Positions 10,158-19,612 of a stretch of 64,000 nucleotides of DNA are shown one piece after another (position 1 is the first letter of the stretch; each line of letters opens with the position of its first letter). Where the stretch lies: assembly GCF_004803695.1 (NCBI RefSeq), contig NZ_CP039393.1, forward strand, positions 3,224,001 to 3,288,000, read 5' to 3'. Source of the stretch: Muribaculum gordoncarteri (lineage in GTDB: Bacteria; Bacteroidota; Bacteroidia; Bacteroidales; Muribaculaceae). A program made the position numbers and the translations under genes. A model generated the notes under the pieces. The model was not told where the DNA came from and did no database searches. It was given only the letters and a program-made list of their open reading frames with translations.

Positions 10158-11438
10158 ATGAAATTAAAAAACAAGATAATATCTTATAGCGCAATCTCAT
10201 GTTTGATGTTTTGCGTTGGAGTGTTTATGCAAAGTTGCGGCTCCAATGTGAACACTAATATGAATGAGCATTTCACTGAAGATGGATTCCTAATTACAGA
10301 TAGTCTTGACACAAATTTCAACCGGGCGATGCCCTCGTCCGTTAAATTCTATGTTGAGGTTTCTGGGAGCATGAATGGATTTTTCAGAGCAAATAAGCCA
10401 ACGCAGTTCAAATCCGATGTTTGGAATGTGTTGAATTCTTTTTCATCTCTTGCTCCTAATGTTTCGATTCTAACAAATGATGGCTCTCAAGGTGCAACAC
10501 TTCTATTAGGAGACTTCAGAACCAATATGAACACAGGTGCTTTTATATCATCGGCCTCTACAAAAGTTCCCCTAATGCTTCAAACCATTATTGAGAATCT
10601 GAACACTGATGCGGGCGAGGTCGCTGTACTTATATCAGATATGAAATATAGTCCGGTTGGAGCAGCTGCCCCTTCTGTCTTAATGTCTCAATACACAACG
10701 GACATAAATGGTATCATTGGCAGATTTGGCAAGGCAATAAGTATTATTGGTGCCACTTCTGATTATTTAGATAAAGGCGGCAACGAGGTTTGCAAGAGAT
10801 CTCCTTATTATTTCGTTATCCTCGGAGAACAAGAAAATGTTGCGGAGATAAGAAACTATATATCGTTGTTGCTTAAGAAAAAGGGGCATTTGGTTGATAA
10901 TATTGAGAGTGGTTTTAATTACGGACACCCGGATTATTCATTCGGAATTTCCAACAAATGTTACCAATTCGAGAACGAACCTACATTTATCGGTTATGAA
11001 GAAGCCGATGATGTTGATACTTGCACAATAAAGCTAAAAGTTCCCCTTGAAAATTATCGTTGGCTAATGGCTGATGAAAATATTTTTCGGGATGCGCTTA
11101 AAGTAAGGTCTCTATACGGCTCCACCGTAAATATTGGAAAAATTGATATTGATGTCAAAGATGTAACCGGCTCTGACAAACAACTTAACCGTGAAGCAAC
11201 TGCTACTATTGATTTGAAGATTTTCAATATGCCAACTGATTCGGAAGTAATTGAATGGAATCTCGAGTTACCCATTACAAATTACGCATTATTTAATGAA
11301 TTCTTTGATGAGGCTGATGACGAGAATGACCCGAATAAATCATACTCTGTATTAGACTTTCTAACAGGAATTTTTCAAGGAGGAGTTGTAACACACGATA
11401 TGAAACCGAACTATATACTCGTATCTAAAAACGATTAA
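10158..11438 (+). CDS. vWA-like lipoprotein, first gene of the motor/cytoskeletal operon
   Basis: 426 residues. A signal peptide ends in a lipobox (VFMQSC, Cys27), so it is a lipoprotein facing the periplasm or outer membrane. After a short linker, KFYVEVSGSMNGFF (about residue 62-75) resembles the first strand and MIDAS loop of a von Willebrand A domain, with E-V-S-G-S in place of the usual D-x-S-x-S. A second acidic strand end, VLISDMKYSP, lies near residue 157. The rest is a beta-rich region with no recognised domain. It heads a seven-gene run with gaps of 0 to 13 bases. A role sensing or anchoring the motor at the envelope is inference. The vWA assignment is by eye. Confidence 0.7.
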   Translation: MKLKNKIISYSAISCLMFCVGVFMQSCGSNVNTNMNEHFTEDGFLITDSLDTNFNRAMPSSVKFYVEVSGSMNGFFRANKPTQFKSDVWNVLNSFSSLAPNVSILTNDGSQGATLLLGDFRTNMNTGAFISSASTKVPLMLQTIIENLNTDAGEVAVLISDMKYSPVGAAAPSVLMSQYTTDINGIIGRFGKAISIIGATSDYLDKGGNEVCKRSPYYFVILGEQENVAEIRNYISLLLKKKGHLVDNIESGFNYGHPDYSFGISNKCYQFENEPTFIGYEEADDVDTCTIKLKVPLENYRWLMADENIFRDALKVRSLYGSTVNIGKIDIDVKDVTGSDKQLNREATATIDLKIFNMPTDSEVIEWNLELPITNYALFNEFFDEADDENDPNKSYSVLDFLTGIFQGGVVTHDMKPNYILVSKND

Positions 11439-11441
11439 AGT

Positions 11442-11885
11442 ATGAAACTACTACCATTATATAAGTGGATTGTCGGCTCGCAAAACGATTTCACAAGACA
11501 GTTCCAAAATAATGACCAACTATTCAATCAAGCAAGGTCCTTTTGGAATAAGCTTGATGGATCAATGTGGATTGTGATTATTTGTATGCTCGTGTTAGGT
11601 ATTGGTGTTGCAGCCTATTACTATACTTCATACAACAATGCTCCGGGACGACATTATAAACCTATAAAGTGGATTTATTTCTTAATAGCTACTTTCTTTT
11701 TAACATTGCTTTTCACATATGGTATTGAGTACCTTGTGTGTGAACCCAAATTAAACGGTTCTTCCACATTAGAATTTATGGTTGCCATCGGAAATGCACT
11801 ATATGCCTGTATAGTTTATTTCATAACTTCTGTGATATGGTGTAATGCATTGCCAACTAACGCATATCGTCTCTTCAAATTCTAA
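11442..11885 (+). CDS. Small inner-membrane protein of the cargo operon
   Basis: 147 residues with three hydrophobic segments (about residues 41-61, 75-96 and 112-134) and a soluble N-terminal 40 residues. No family recognised. It starts 3 bases after the lipoprotein gene and ends 5 bases before the tubulin-like gene. It could bridge the envelope lipoprotein and the cytoplasmic NTPases, but only the context suggests this. Confidence 0.75.
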   Translation: MKLLPLYKWIVGSQNDFTRQFQNNDQLFNQARSFWNKLDGSMWIVIICMLVLGIGVAAYYYTSYNNAPGRHYKPIKWIYFLIATFFLTLLFTYGIEYLVCEPKLNGSSTLEFMVAIGNALYACIVYFITSVIWCNALPTNAYRLFKF

Positions 11886-11890
11886 ATGAC

Positions 11891-13288
11891 ATGAAAAAGG
11901 TATTTGTTTTTTGCATAGGCGGAACAGGAATAAGGGTGATGAAAAGTATCACTATGCTTATGGCCGGAGGCATGGACACAAACGGATACGTTGTGGTTCC
12001 TATCATTCTTGATCCTCATCTTGATTTGGAAGAGAAGAAGAATCTTCATTCTTTAATTGCCGAATATCAAGAGATATATCGTCGTTCGATAAATAATGGC
12101 AATCAGACATTAAATCCTTTGTCTGGATTCTTTGGCTCGGACATTCGTACAATAGACGATTTGAATAACCAGACAAATGACACTCAGGAAACTGCCGGTA
12201 GTAAAGAGAAATTCAGATCATATATTGAGCTTGCCAATCTTGGGACAACCGACATCAATAATTTTTTAGTTGAGACCTTGTTTTCAACTAAAAATCTAAA
12301 TAACCCCTTATCTGTCGGATTTAAAGGCAATCCTAATGTTGGTACTGTTGTCCTCGGCGAGATGATTGAGGGTGCTGAATGGTTCAAGTCGTTCAAACAA
12401 CACTGTGAAAAAGATGACCGTGTGTTCATTATCAGTTCAATCTTTGGAGGAACTGGAGCATCTGGTTACCCCCTCCTTGAAAAGAAAATCCGTCTTTCTG
12501 AAAATGAACCCGCAGTTAAAAACGCTCTTATGGGGGCTGTTACTGTCCTGCCTTATTATGGGCTTAAGGATCCAGCGACTACTGGCAGTGACATTGATTC
12601 TGCGAACTTCTATACCAAGACCAAAGCGGCATTGGCATACTATCATGGGACAGTAAAAGCAGACTATCTATACTATGTAGGAGAAACGAGCCTTAAGCAA
12701 GTGTACGAAAATGATGAGAAGAAGCAAGATGACAAGGCAAATTTCATTGAACTTGTAGCAGCATCTGCTCTTTTCGATTTCCTGAAAAGAGGTGAGCCAA
12801 CACGTCAACAGTTCCTTTCAAGAGCAATTGACGATGATAAAGAATCCTTGGATTTAGTCTCAATGGGGGCTGGTTATAAGGAACTAATCAAAAGTGTGGC
12901 TGATTTTATGCTCCTTAGATTACTTGTAGAGGAACTTCCGGAAGAAAGTTTCTTCCCGTTGAGTAAGAATAGAGGATTCAACTCATCATTCTATGGAGAT
13001 TCCGCTTTCCAATCATTATTACGTTTTTGCAACGGTTATTATAATTGGTATTTGGAACTTGCACAAAACAAAAGAGCTTTCGCTCCTATCAATTTTGACA
13101 ACCCAAAGAAAATGAGCGGATGGATAAAGACAATTGAGCTTGATGCCAAAGATGATTCTTATTATTTGCTTGAGATGACAAAAGTTAGTAATAAGAACAA
13201 GTCCAAGGACCATGAGAACAAATTCAGATTCTTTCTGCAATTTGCCTATGATGCCATAGATAAATACACCAAGAAGATTTACAAATAG
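11891..13288 (+). CDS. Tubulin/FtsZ-like GTPase of the cargo operon
   Basis: 465 residues. The N-terminus MKKVFVFCIGGTG is the first strand and loop of a Rossmann-type nucleotide fold. The key evidence is SIFGGTGASGYPLLEKK at about residues 183-199, a tubulin signature loop (GGTGxSG in place of GGGTGTG) that binds the GTP phosphates. It follows a strand (DRVFIISS), as in tubulin/FtsZ. It fits the divergent tubulin-like family (Tubulin_2 type) better than FtsZ: it lacks FtsZ's conserved tail and lies far from any division cluster. It is packed between the membrane protein and the actin-like ATPase. Whether it forms filaments is unknown. Confidence 0.75.
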   Translation: MKKVFVFCIGGTGIRVMKSITMLMAGGMDTNGYVVVPIILDPHLDLEEKKNLHSLIAEYQEIYRRSINNGNQTLNPLSGFFGSDIRTIDDLNNQTNDTQETAGSKEKFRSYIELANLGTTDINNFLVETLFSTKNLNNPLSVGFKGNPNVGTVVLGEMIEGAEWFKSFKQHCEKDDRVFIISSIFGGTGASGYPLLEKKIRLSENEPAVKNALMGAVTVLPYYGLKDPATTGSDIDSANFYTKTKAALAYYHGTVKADYLYYVGETSLKQVYENDEKKQDDKANFIELVAASALFDFLKRGEPTRQQFLSRAIDDDKESLDLVSMGAGYKELIKSVADFMLLRLLVEELPEESFFPLSKNRGFNSSFYGDSAFQSLLRFCNGYYNWYLELAQNKRAFAPINFDNPKKMSGWIKTIELDAKDDSYYLLEMTKVSNKNKSKDHENKFRFFLQFAYDAIDKYTKKIYK

Positions 13289-13291
13289 AAT

Positions 13292-16200
13292 ATGTCAAGA
13301 ATAGACCTAAACATAATAGACAGAGGAATCAAAGGCACGGAATGGATTGCCGAAGATGTTAGTCTTACGCCCGAACATCTTGATGAAGTGATGGAGCAAA
13401 AGACTGACAATAGCGGTGCTCTTAATTCTTTGCCAACACCTTTCGCTCGTTTCTTTGTAGCCCGCGAGGCATTTCGTCGTGCAATGGAGGAACATACGAA
13501 TCCGAAAAAAGAAGCTGGTTTTGCATATCGTCAAATGGTTTCGGACATTCTTGATGTGTACGAATTACTGTTTAATCTGAAGTATCATAAGAACACTTGG
13601 ACTGCTGGACAGAAGCTTGAGCTTCGAGAGTGGAACAGTGCCGAAAATCTCAAGAAGATAAAGAAGCTCATGCCAGTCTTATATAGTTCGATAAACGAAT
13701 ATTACAAGACGGACATTGGTGAGGACAAATTGTATTTTCTTGTCTTTACAGAGAATGGTAAAGATTTGCTTTTGGCAAGCACATCGCCAATGACAGGTTT
13801 CATCACTCCTCCTGATATGGACAAAGCCATCATAAAGGAGAATGGAGCAAATGTTGTCCATATTGCAGGAGAACAATATGCAGATCTGCACATACATCGT
13901 AAATCAGGAGGTGAATACTTTCGTGACATCAAGATGTTTGAAGAACGTGATGAAGACTTCAAGAATTACATGTATAATGAGGTCTTCGGATCAGAGACCG
14001 TAGATGACAAGTTCAAAGCGATTAAAGAATACATCAGAAGTTTCAAGAATGATACAGAAATTCGTAATGACTATCAATTACGACTAACAGGTGTAACGAC
14101 AGATCAGAACGATGAACTTGTCATAAATGGGCTAAGAATCATGACGTCTGACGAAATTGATGTCAATAGTTTCTTTACTCCAACGCTAATCAAGGTTCCT
14201 TACAGAATTTCCAGAGACCACTTCGTTGCCGTAACTTATCAAAATGACAGTAGTGATCGTGATTATGATTATTTGCTTCCGTTTAAGCCCGAAGTCCTAT
14301 CTCTTTTCCCTGAGAATAAGATAGATTCTGATGTTCATATAAACAGGAACTCTGTAACTGTATATCTTAGATACAATGGAAAAGAATACAAAAAGGAATA
14401 TGGGAAAGAGGCATTAAATCAGGCATGGGGAACCATAATAGACTATAAAGCAGACTCAATCTCGTTTGATTTAGGAATATTCCCCAATATTCTCTCATCT
14501 AAGGCCAGCGAGAATAACTACTTTAAGGTAATGGTAATTGGTGCGGACACAGATCCCGAACCTCCATATTTCAACATAGATGAGATTTCTCTTCAGTTCT
14601 ATAAGGATGGAGAACTTGTGAGAGAACAAGACAATCTTTCATCTGGTGTTAGATTTGGAGTTCGTCCCGCAGTAGTGCGTTCCCGGCAAAAAACAGACAA
14701 TACTGAGGGAGGCACAAAATTCTATGAAGTATTCAACACCGATTTCAATGCCATAGAGATAGAGGTGCTGGGTAACACGGGGCTTGTTATACCTATATTC
14801 AAGCGTAGTACAGAGACAAACGACACGTTTACATATGCTATCGACCTTGGCACTTCTAATACGTTCATCTCGAGATGCAAGAATGGCGAAAACAATATGC
14901 CTGAATTGTTTAAGATGGAACGACCTATGGTTAACTATCTCCATGAAGTCCCATCAGATAAGCAGGTCTCATTGACCAATAGAATAGAGGGAACAATCTT
15001 TGATTTGGCTAAAAACCGCATCAAAACGGAGTTTATGCCTGCATATATTGATGGCGTTGATTACAAGTTCCCGATTAGAACTGCATTATGTGGTCTCTTG
15101 AAGAAGACTGATGACCCTGAGTTGTTTGACAATCATAACATAGCTTTCTTCTATGAGAGGGTTATGCCTGATGAGGATCAGAGAATTCTCACTGACATCA
15201 AGTGGGTTGAAAATGATGCAATGCTTCGTGTTTTCATTCGAGAGTTGTTACTCATAATAAAGGCTGACGTTCTTCAGCACAACGGTGATTTAGACCGCAC
15301 AAAGTTGGTGTGGTTTAGACCATTGAGCTTTATGGGGAATATGAGAGAAACATATAAAGACGTATGGAATAGCGAGGCTGAGAAGATTTTAGGGATTCAG
15401 GCTAATCAAATTTCTTGTTTCTCAGAATCAGAGGCTCCCTACTATTTCTTTAAGAAGAAAGACTATATAAAGGACTCCGAAGCTGTAACAGTAATAGATA
15501 TCGGCGGCGGCTCAACCGACTTTGTGTATTTCCGCAACAATCAACCCTTGATGGCTAATTCAGTACATTTTGGGTGTGATGTACTTTGGGAAAATGGTTT
15601 CATGGAATTTGATAATGAGAGGAAGAACGGAATCTATCGAAAATACGCTGATACTCTCAGGTTCAAGCGACAAGATCTTGAAGAGCTGAACATCAATTTC
15701 AAAGATATCGAAGCAACTAAAACAAAGGATATTATAAATTTCTGGTTAAGTAATTCAGAATTTTGTGATATTAAGAAGTTGTTAAGTCGTGATTTCAAGG
15801 CGGTATTCATATATCATCTTACATCCATATTGTTCTATATGGCATCAATGTATAAGGACTATGGATATGCCGCTCCACGTTCCGTGATTTTCAGCGGCAA
15901 TGGTAGTAAATATATCGACAGCTTCATTAGTTCAGACAAGAAAATACTCAAGAAGATTATTGACCTTACTTTTGCAACTGTGTTTGGTGGAGATCATGAT
16001 GTCAAACTGGAATTACCGGCAGAACGTAAGGAGGCAACTTGCTATGGAGGCTTGTATCGCGATTCAAATGCTCTTGATGTACCGAGTAAGACATATCAAG
16101 GGGATTTGTCGCAAAACTACAATACAGTAGGAGACATCAATAAGAACATGCAAGAATTGCGCAAGGAGTTATTGCATAAGTATGATGTCATGAACTCACT

Positions 16201-16426
16201 CTACAAAAGAGTCTTGGATTTATTAAAACAAGAACATATAATCGACAATACAGCCAATACAAAGGTATATGTGGATGCTGCCATGAAAGATTTAGGTACT
16301 CCATTTAAGACCTATTATCAATCACAAGTAAAGGAAGTCTATCAAGAAGAAGTGCCTTTATTCGATACAGTATTCTTCTTGCCTATTATTGACAGGATAT
16401 TTGATTTAACTAATTTGAAAGCATAA
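13292..16426 (+). CDS. 1044-residue protein with an actin/Hsp70-type (ASKHA) ATPase core
   Basis: The N-terminal half (about 1-510) is a large region of unknown fold. The C-terminal half carries the actin/Hsp70 ATPase motifs in order: phosphate 1 AIDLGTSNTF (about 514-523), phosphate 2 VIDIGGGSTDFV (about 733-744), and adenosine motif IFSGNGSKYI (about 865-874). A helical C-terminal tail follows. The layout recalls SrfB-type Hsp70-like proteins, though I would not name it firmly. It begins 3 bases after the tubulin-like gene and abuts the MotA-like gene with no gap. An operon pairing a tubulin-like GTPase with an actin-like ATPase is unusual. Likely cytoplasmic. Confidence 0.8.
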   Translation: MSRIDLNIIDRGIKGTEWIAEDVSLTPEHLDEVMEQKTDNSGALNSLPTPFARFFVAREAFRRAMEEHTNPKKEAGFAYRQMVSDILDVYELLFNLKYHKNTWTAGQKLELREWNSAENLKKIKKLMPVLYSSINEYYKTDIGEDKLYFLVFTENGKDLLLASTSPMTGFITPPDMDKAIIKENGANVVHIAGEQYADLHIHRKSGGEYFRDIKMFEERDEDFKNYMYNEVFGSETVDDKFKAIKEYIRSFKNDTEIRNDYQLRLTGVTTDQNDELVINGLRIMTSDEIDVNSFFTPTLIKVPYRISRDHFVAVTYQNDSSDRDYDYLLPFKPEVLSLFPENKIDSDVHINRNSVTVYLRYNGKEYKKEYGKEALNQAWGTIIDYKADSISFDLGIFPNILSSKASENNYFKVMVIGADTDPEPPYFNIDEISLQFYKDGELVREQDNLSSGVRFGVRPAVVRSRQKTDNTEGGTKFYEVFNTDFNAIEIEVLGNTGLVIPIFKRSTETNDTFTYAIDLGTSNTFISRCKNGENNMPELFKMERPMVNYLHEVPSDKQVSLTNRIEGTIFDLAKNRIKTEFMPAYIDGVDYKFPIRTALCGLLKKTDDPELFDNHNIAFFYERVMPDEDQRILTDIKWVENDAMLRVFIRELLLIIKADVLQHNGDLDRTKLVWFRPLSFMGNMRETYKDVWNSEAEKILGIQANQISCFSESEAPYYFFKKKDYIKDSEAVTVIDIGGGSTDFVYFRNNQPLMANSVHFGCDVLWENGFMEFDNERKNGIYRKYADTLRFKRQDLEELNINFKDIEATKTKDIINFWLSNSEFCDIKKLLSRDFKAVFIYHLTSILFYMASMYKDYGYAAPRSVIFSGNGSKYIDSFISSDKKILKKIIDLTFATVFGGDHDVKLELPAERKEATCYGGLYRDSNALDVPSKTYQGDLSQNYNTVGDINKNMQELRKELLHKYDVMNSLYKRVLDLLKQEHIIDNTANTKVYVDAAMKDLGTPFKTYYQSQVKEVYQEEVPLFDTVFFLPIIDRIFDLTNLKA

Positions 16427-18052
16427 ATGAGCTTCATTTTCACCATACTCATTTCGATACTGGTATCGCTGATATTTGTCGGTCTTCAGATTCGATTCTT
16501 CAATGAGACCCGAAAGTATCGTATTCTTTTTGAAAACTTTTTCAAGAAGAAAGAACCTTACGGCACGTTCTCTAAGAAGGTTGGGGATGAATACATTCCA
16601 CAACTGACGGAGGTCGGGGAGCCAAATTCTGACCTTAATAATCTCATTATGGAAATAAACCATTATATTGAGAAGACTAAAGGCACGACTGACTTTTCCG
16701 TAATACAAAATAAGGTTGAAAGAAAGCTGACCATGAGGTATGACCAATCTACCGCAAGGCTGTCATTTCCAACTTATCTTGGCCTCATGGGAACATTCCT
16801 CGGAGTATTCATGGGAATATTGATGTTTATCGGTGGCTTTGATGGAGCCGGGAATATATCAGATGATTCCATAAAGAATCTTTTGATTGGAGTCTTGGTT
16901 TCTATGTTTACAAGTCTAATTGGCTTGGCTCTAACTACGTACAATACCGCGGAATCCGGTGGAGCAAGAAAGAAAATAGAAGAAGATAAGAACGAATTCT
17001 TTGATTTTGTACAAACCGAACTCATGCCTTCGATTGACGTAAGTATGGTAGTCGCAATAACAAAACTTCATGAGACCGTAGATAAATTTGAACCGGCATT
17101 TGATAAAGTAATCAATCGTTTTCAAAATACGTTCGATAGATGCACAAAAGCATTTGGTGAAGATTTTGAAAAACACGTTAATGCTGTATCCAATGCTGTT
17201 GAAGTTATGGGTGAGAACATGGATAAAATCAATCAGAACATACGATTGCAGGAGATGCTTTTATCCACTCTGAAAAGCAACGAGATTGTACGTGGCTTAG
17301 ATAGATATGTCGAAGCAGCCAACCATTTCATTGGAATTACTAAATCACTTGATAAGTTTGAGGAAGCAAGACGCATGATGCTCGCAGCAGCACAAGAGGC
17401 GATTGTTATTCAAAATAAATACAATGACTCACTGCGAGTGCCAAGAGAGATAGCACTGAAAGTCAACTCAATACTTGACCGAATCACAAAATTTGAACAG
17501 TCTATAAATGATGTTGGTGAATCATTGGCTAATCGACATGTGTTAGGGAATCAGGTTATTGAGGCGATACAGCGTCAAGTTCAAGGTATTTCGAAGAAAG
17601 GAAAAATTGCCGACAAGTTCCTTGAAATGGCAGATGGTAAACTTGAGGACTTATTCAGAAGACAAACGGAAGTTCTGGAAAGTATGAACGATCGATATAA
17701 AGATGCAATCGAAGGTCATATAGAAGGATTCGAGAATATGATTAAGGCTCAAACTTCACAACTTGAATCGCAACATGAAGAATTCATAACCGCGATTAAA
17801 GAAAAATTCAATATTGAAGATATTCGTGAGGAATTTACCAACCTAAGGAAATTAGAGATCATAGAGAAGCGATTGTCTGAAATTATAGGAGGAATCGTGA
17901 GTCCCAATAATGTCGAGGACATTCAAAAAGAGATTAAATCAGTGGAAACACAACTCCAAGATTTGAAAGTAGAGCTTGAAGCCATCAACAAGAATACCAG
18001 AGATAAAGAGAGTAATGGAGGTGGTGGTTTCTTCGGATTTGGACGACGTTAA
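16427..18052 (+). CDS. MotA/TolQ/ZorA-like channel subunit with long coiled-coil tail
   Basis: 541 residues. TM1 is near residues 3-22. A cytoplasmic loop leads to TM2 (about 113-137, FPTYLGLMGTFLGVFMGI), then TM3 (about 150-172, LLIGVLVSMFTSLIGLAL). The LGLMGTFLGVF segment is the hallmark of the MotA/TolQ/ExbB proton-channel family. About 370 residues of mostly helical cytoplasmic tail follow, ending in a Gly-rich tip (GGGGFFGFG). ExbB and TolQ lack such a tail, whereas ZorA of Zorya defence has one. The partner is the MotB-like protein encoded 13 bases downstream. It should form an ion-driven ring in the inner membrane. Confidence 0.85.
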   Translation: MSFIFTILISILVSLIFVGLQIRFFNETRKYRILFENFFKKKEPYGTFSKKVGDEYIPQLTEVGEPNSDLNNLIMEINHYIEKTKGTTDFSVIQNKVERKLTMRYDQSTARLSFPTYLGLMGTFLGVFMGILMFIGGFDGAGNISDDSIKNLLIGVLVSMFTSLIGLALTTYNTAESGGARKKIEEDKNEFFDFVQTELMPSIDVSMVVAITKLHETVDKFEPAFDKVINRFQNTFDRCTKAFGEDFEKHVNAVSNAVEVMGENMDKINQNIRLQEMLLSTLKSNEIVRGLDRYVEAANHFIGITKSLDKFEEARRMMLAAAQEAIVIQNKYNDSLRVPREIALKVNSILDRITKFEQSINDVGESLANRHVLGNQVIEAIQRQVQGISKKGKIADKFLEMADGKLEDLFRRQTEVLESMNDRYKDAIEGHIEGFENMIKAQTSQLESQHEEFITAIKEKFNIEDIREEFTNLRKLEIIEKRLSEIIGGIVSPNNVEDIQKEIKSVETQLQDLKVELEAINKNTRDKESNGGGGFFGFGRR

Positions 18053-18065
18053 AAATTGACTAAAT

Positions 18066-18866
18066 ATGGACGGTAAGAATAACGGTTCATTCTGGCCAAG
18101 TTACGTTGATGTTATGACGACATTGTTCGCCATAACATTGGTATTGTTCGTTGTGTCATTCGCCCGATTTAAGATAAAGGAAACGGAACTCAAAGAAAGC
18201 AACGAGATATTACAGACTCTCGTTGATGAATACGAAAATATCATTACTGTCTATTCTACAGTAAGTAAAATTGACTCAACGGAATATTTTGGGTACAATG
18301 AACAATATCTAAAACACTTGTTTACTGTTGATGTTGAGTATCAGACAAAAGAGTTCCATATTGACAGATTGAAGTTAGATAAGACGGATACTGTTGCTGC
18401 TAATAAGGTCAGAAGAGATATTCTTATAGCCGGTAATCTCGTAAAGTCAACAATTCAAAGTATTGAAAAATCAGATTCTGTAGATAGTAACATCAAATTT
18501 CTTGTTGTTATTGAAGGTCAATCGTCAAGAATTAGATTTGATGAAGGCCCATGGATGAATAATTACACATTGTCGTATCTAAGAGCACAGTATCTTAATA
18601 AATTTTGGAAAGAAAACGGAATAGATATAGATGCGATACCACGATGTGAGTTGATTATATCTGGCAGTGGAGAACAAGGCGTTCCTCGAAATATCCCAAA
18701 TGAATCTAAACTACGTAATTCTTTCCCAAATCAAGCAGACTATCAGAAAGCCTGGAATGAAATTGAAATGGGGAATCAAAGATTTTTGATTCACATTGTT
18801 CCGGTTATCGGCAATATTGATGTTTCAAAAGAAAAAATAGACCATCTAAAAGGGAAAAGACTGTAA
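18066..18866 (+). CDS. MotB/ZorB-like stator subunit with OmpA-like peptidoglycan-binding domain
   Basis: 266 residues. A short cytoplasmic N-terminus is followed by one membrane helix containing the family's proton-carrying aspartate (Asp15 in FWPSYVDVMTTLFAITL). A coiled region comes next, then an OmpA/MotB-type domain (about 150-250, with VVIEGQSSRI, NYTLSYLRAQYLNKFW and IISGSGEQG). This is the expected partner of the MotA-like protein: the helix sits in the channel and the C-terminal domain holds peptidoglycan. Its stop overlaps the start of the next gene by one base. Confidence 0.87.
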   Translation: MDGKNNGSFWPSYVDVMTTLFAITLVLFVVSFARFKIKETELKESNEILQTLVDEYENIITVYSTVSKIDSTEYFGYNEQYLKHLFTVDVEYQTKEFHIDRLKLDKTDTVAANKVRRDILIAGNLVKSTIQSIEKSDSVDSNIKFLVVIEGQSSRIRFDEGPWMNNYTLSYLRAQYLNKFWKENGIDIDAIPRCELIISGSGEQGVPRNIPNESKLRNSFPNQADYQKAWNEIEMGNQRFLIHIVPVIGNIDVSKEKIDHLKGKRL

Positions 18867-19561
18867 TGGAACAACAAGATTTAAATGCTGAATATGGACG
18901 GATATTTGGCGTTGTCCATTATCCAACCCTTTTTGATAAGGATGATTCGGCATACAGCGAACTTCGTAAAGAAATCATTGATACACCTCGGTTGTTTACC
19001 TCGACAAATAAGTTGCCATTTGAAAGCATCTACGATTTTTCTATTGAACAAGAAATTGATTGTAATAGAGATTATCTTGAACAAAAACCGGGTAATACTG
19101 ACCTATATGATGTCATTGTTGGGATTAGGAATCATGTCACAACAATTATTACCGGCATCTTATCTGTTTTAGGAGGGTACAAGCAAGCTACTGAAACATC
19201 TCAGTTCACGAATCCTTCAAAAAACAATCATGTATTTTGGATAACGAAAGCTGGTAGATGTAGAGCCTATGGATACTTTGACAAAGAGACTAAAAACTTT
19301 TATATTGGAGTAGGTAGCTTAATTTCAATAATTGATGATTCTGATTATATTGCATCTTCATCTTATAGGAATAGACACAGACTCATTGATAAATATGGCG
19401 TGAATATCGGAAACTATGTCAAAATTAAGAAGGATGTTAAATGCCGAACAGCGGTTGCCGCAGCAAGATATACTTTAGGAGCAATGGTTAATCTTGACTT
19501 ATGGAAAGATTCGCAAGGCAAAACGTTATATGAAGTATATCCAGACTATTTCTTTCGTTAA
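18866..19561 (+). CDS. DUF4357-domain protein, last gene of the cargo operon
   Basis: 231 residues. The C-terminal half (about 120-231) matches the DUF4357 pattern: VFWITKAGRCRAYGYFD, then YRNRHRLIDKYG, AAARYTLGAMVN and GKTLYEVYP. DUF4357 often ends restriction-type or GIY-YIG proteins, so this may be the nucleic-acid-facing effector. The N-terminal half has no recognised nuclease motif. It is translationally coupled to the MotB-like gene. A hairpin terminator follows 8 bases after the stop. Confidence 0.75.
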   Translation: MEQQDLNAEYGRIFGVVHYPTLFDKDDSAYSELRKEIIDTPRLFTSTNKLPFESIYDFSIEQEIDCNRDYLEQKPGNTDLYDVIVGIRNHVTTIITGILSVLGGYKQATETSQFTNPSKNNHVFWITKAGRCRAYGYFDKETKNFYIGVGSLISIIDDSDYIASSSYRNRHRLIDKYGVNIGNYVKIKKDVKCRTAVAAARYTLGAMVNLDLWKDSQGKTLYEVYPDYFFR

Positions 19562-19568
19562 AATGAAT

Positions 19569-19606
19569 ACCGAACCACAGAATTTAATTCCATTCTGCGG
19601 TTCGGT
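19569..19606 (+). terminator. Terminator between the cargo operon and the IME mobilization genes
   Basis: ACCGAACC-A-CAGAAT pairs with ATTCTG-C-GGTTCGGT around an 8-base loop, one mismatch, followed by TCTTGTTCT. It lies between converging genes and may serve both strands. Confidence 0.8.
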
Positions 19607-19612
19607 CTTGTT

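Noticed and set aside
11891-13288. FtsZ
   Set aside because: The G-loop is divergent, FtsZ's tail and T7 pattern are not seen, and the gene is far from division genes.
10158-19561. Calling the operon a standard Zorya type I, II or III system
   Set aside because: Only the MotA/MotB-like pair fits. No ZorC, ZorD, ZorE, ZorF or ZorG could be recognised, and tubulin-like and actin-like genes are not part of those types.
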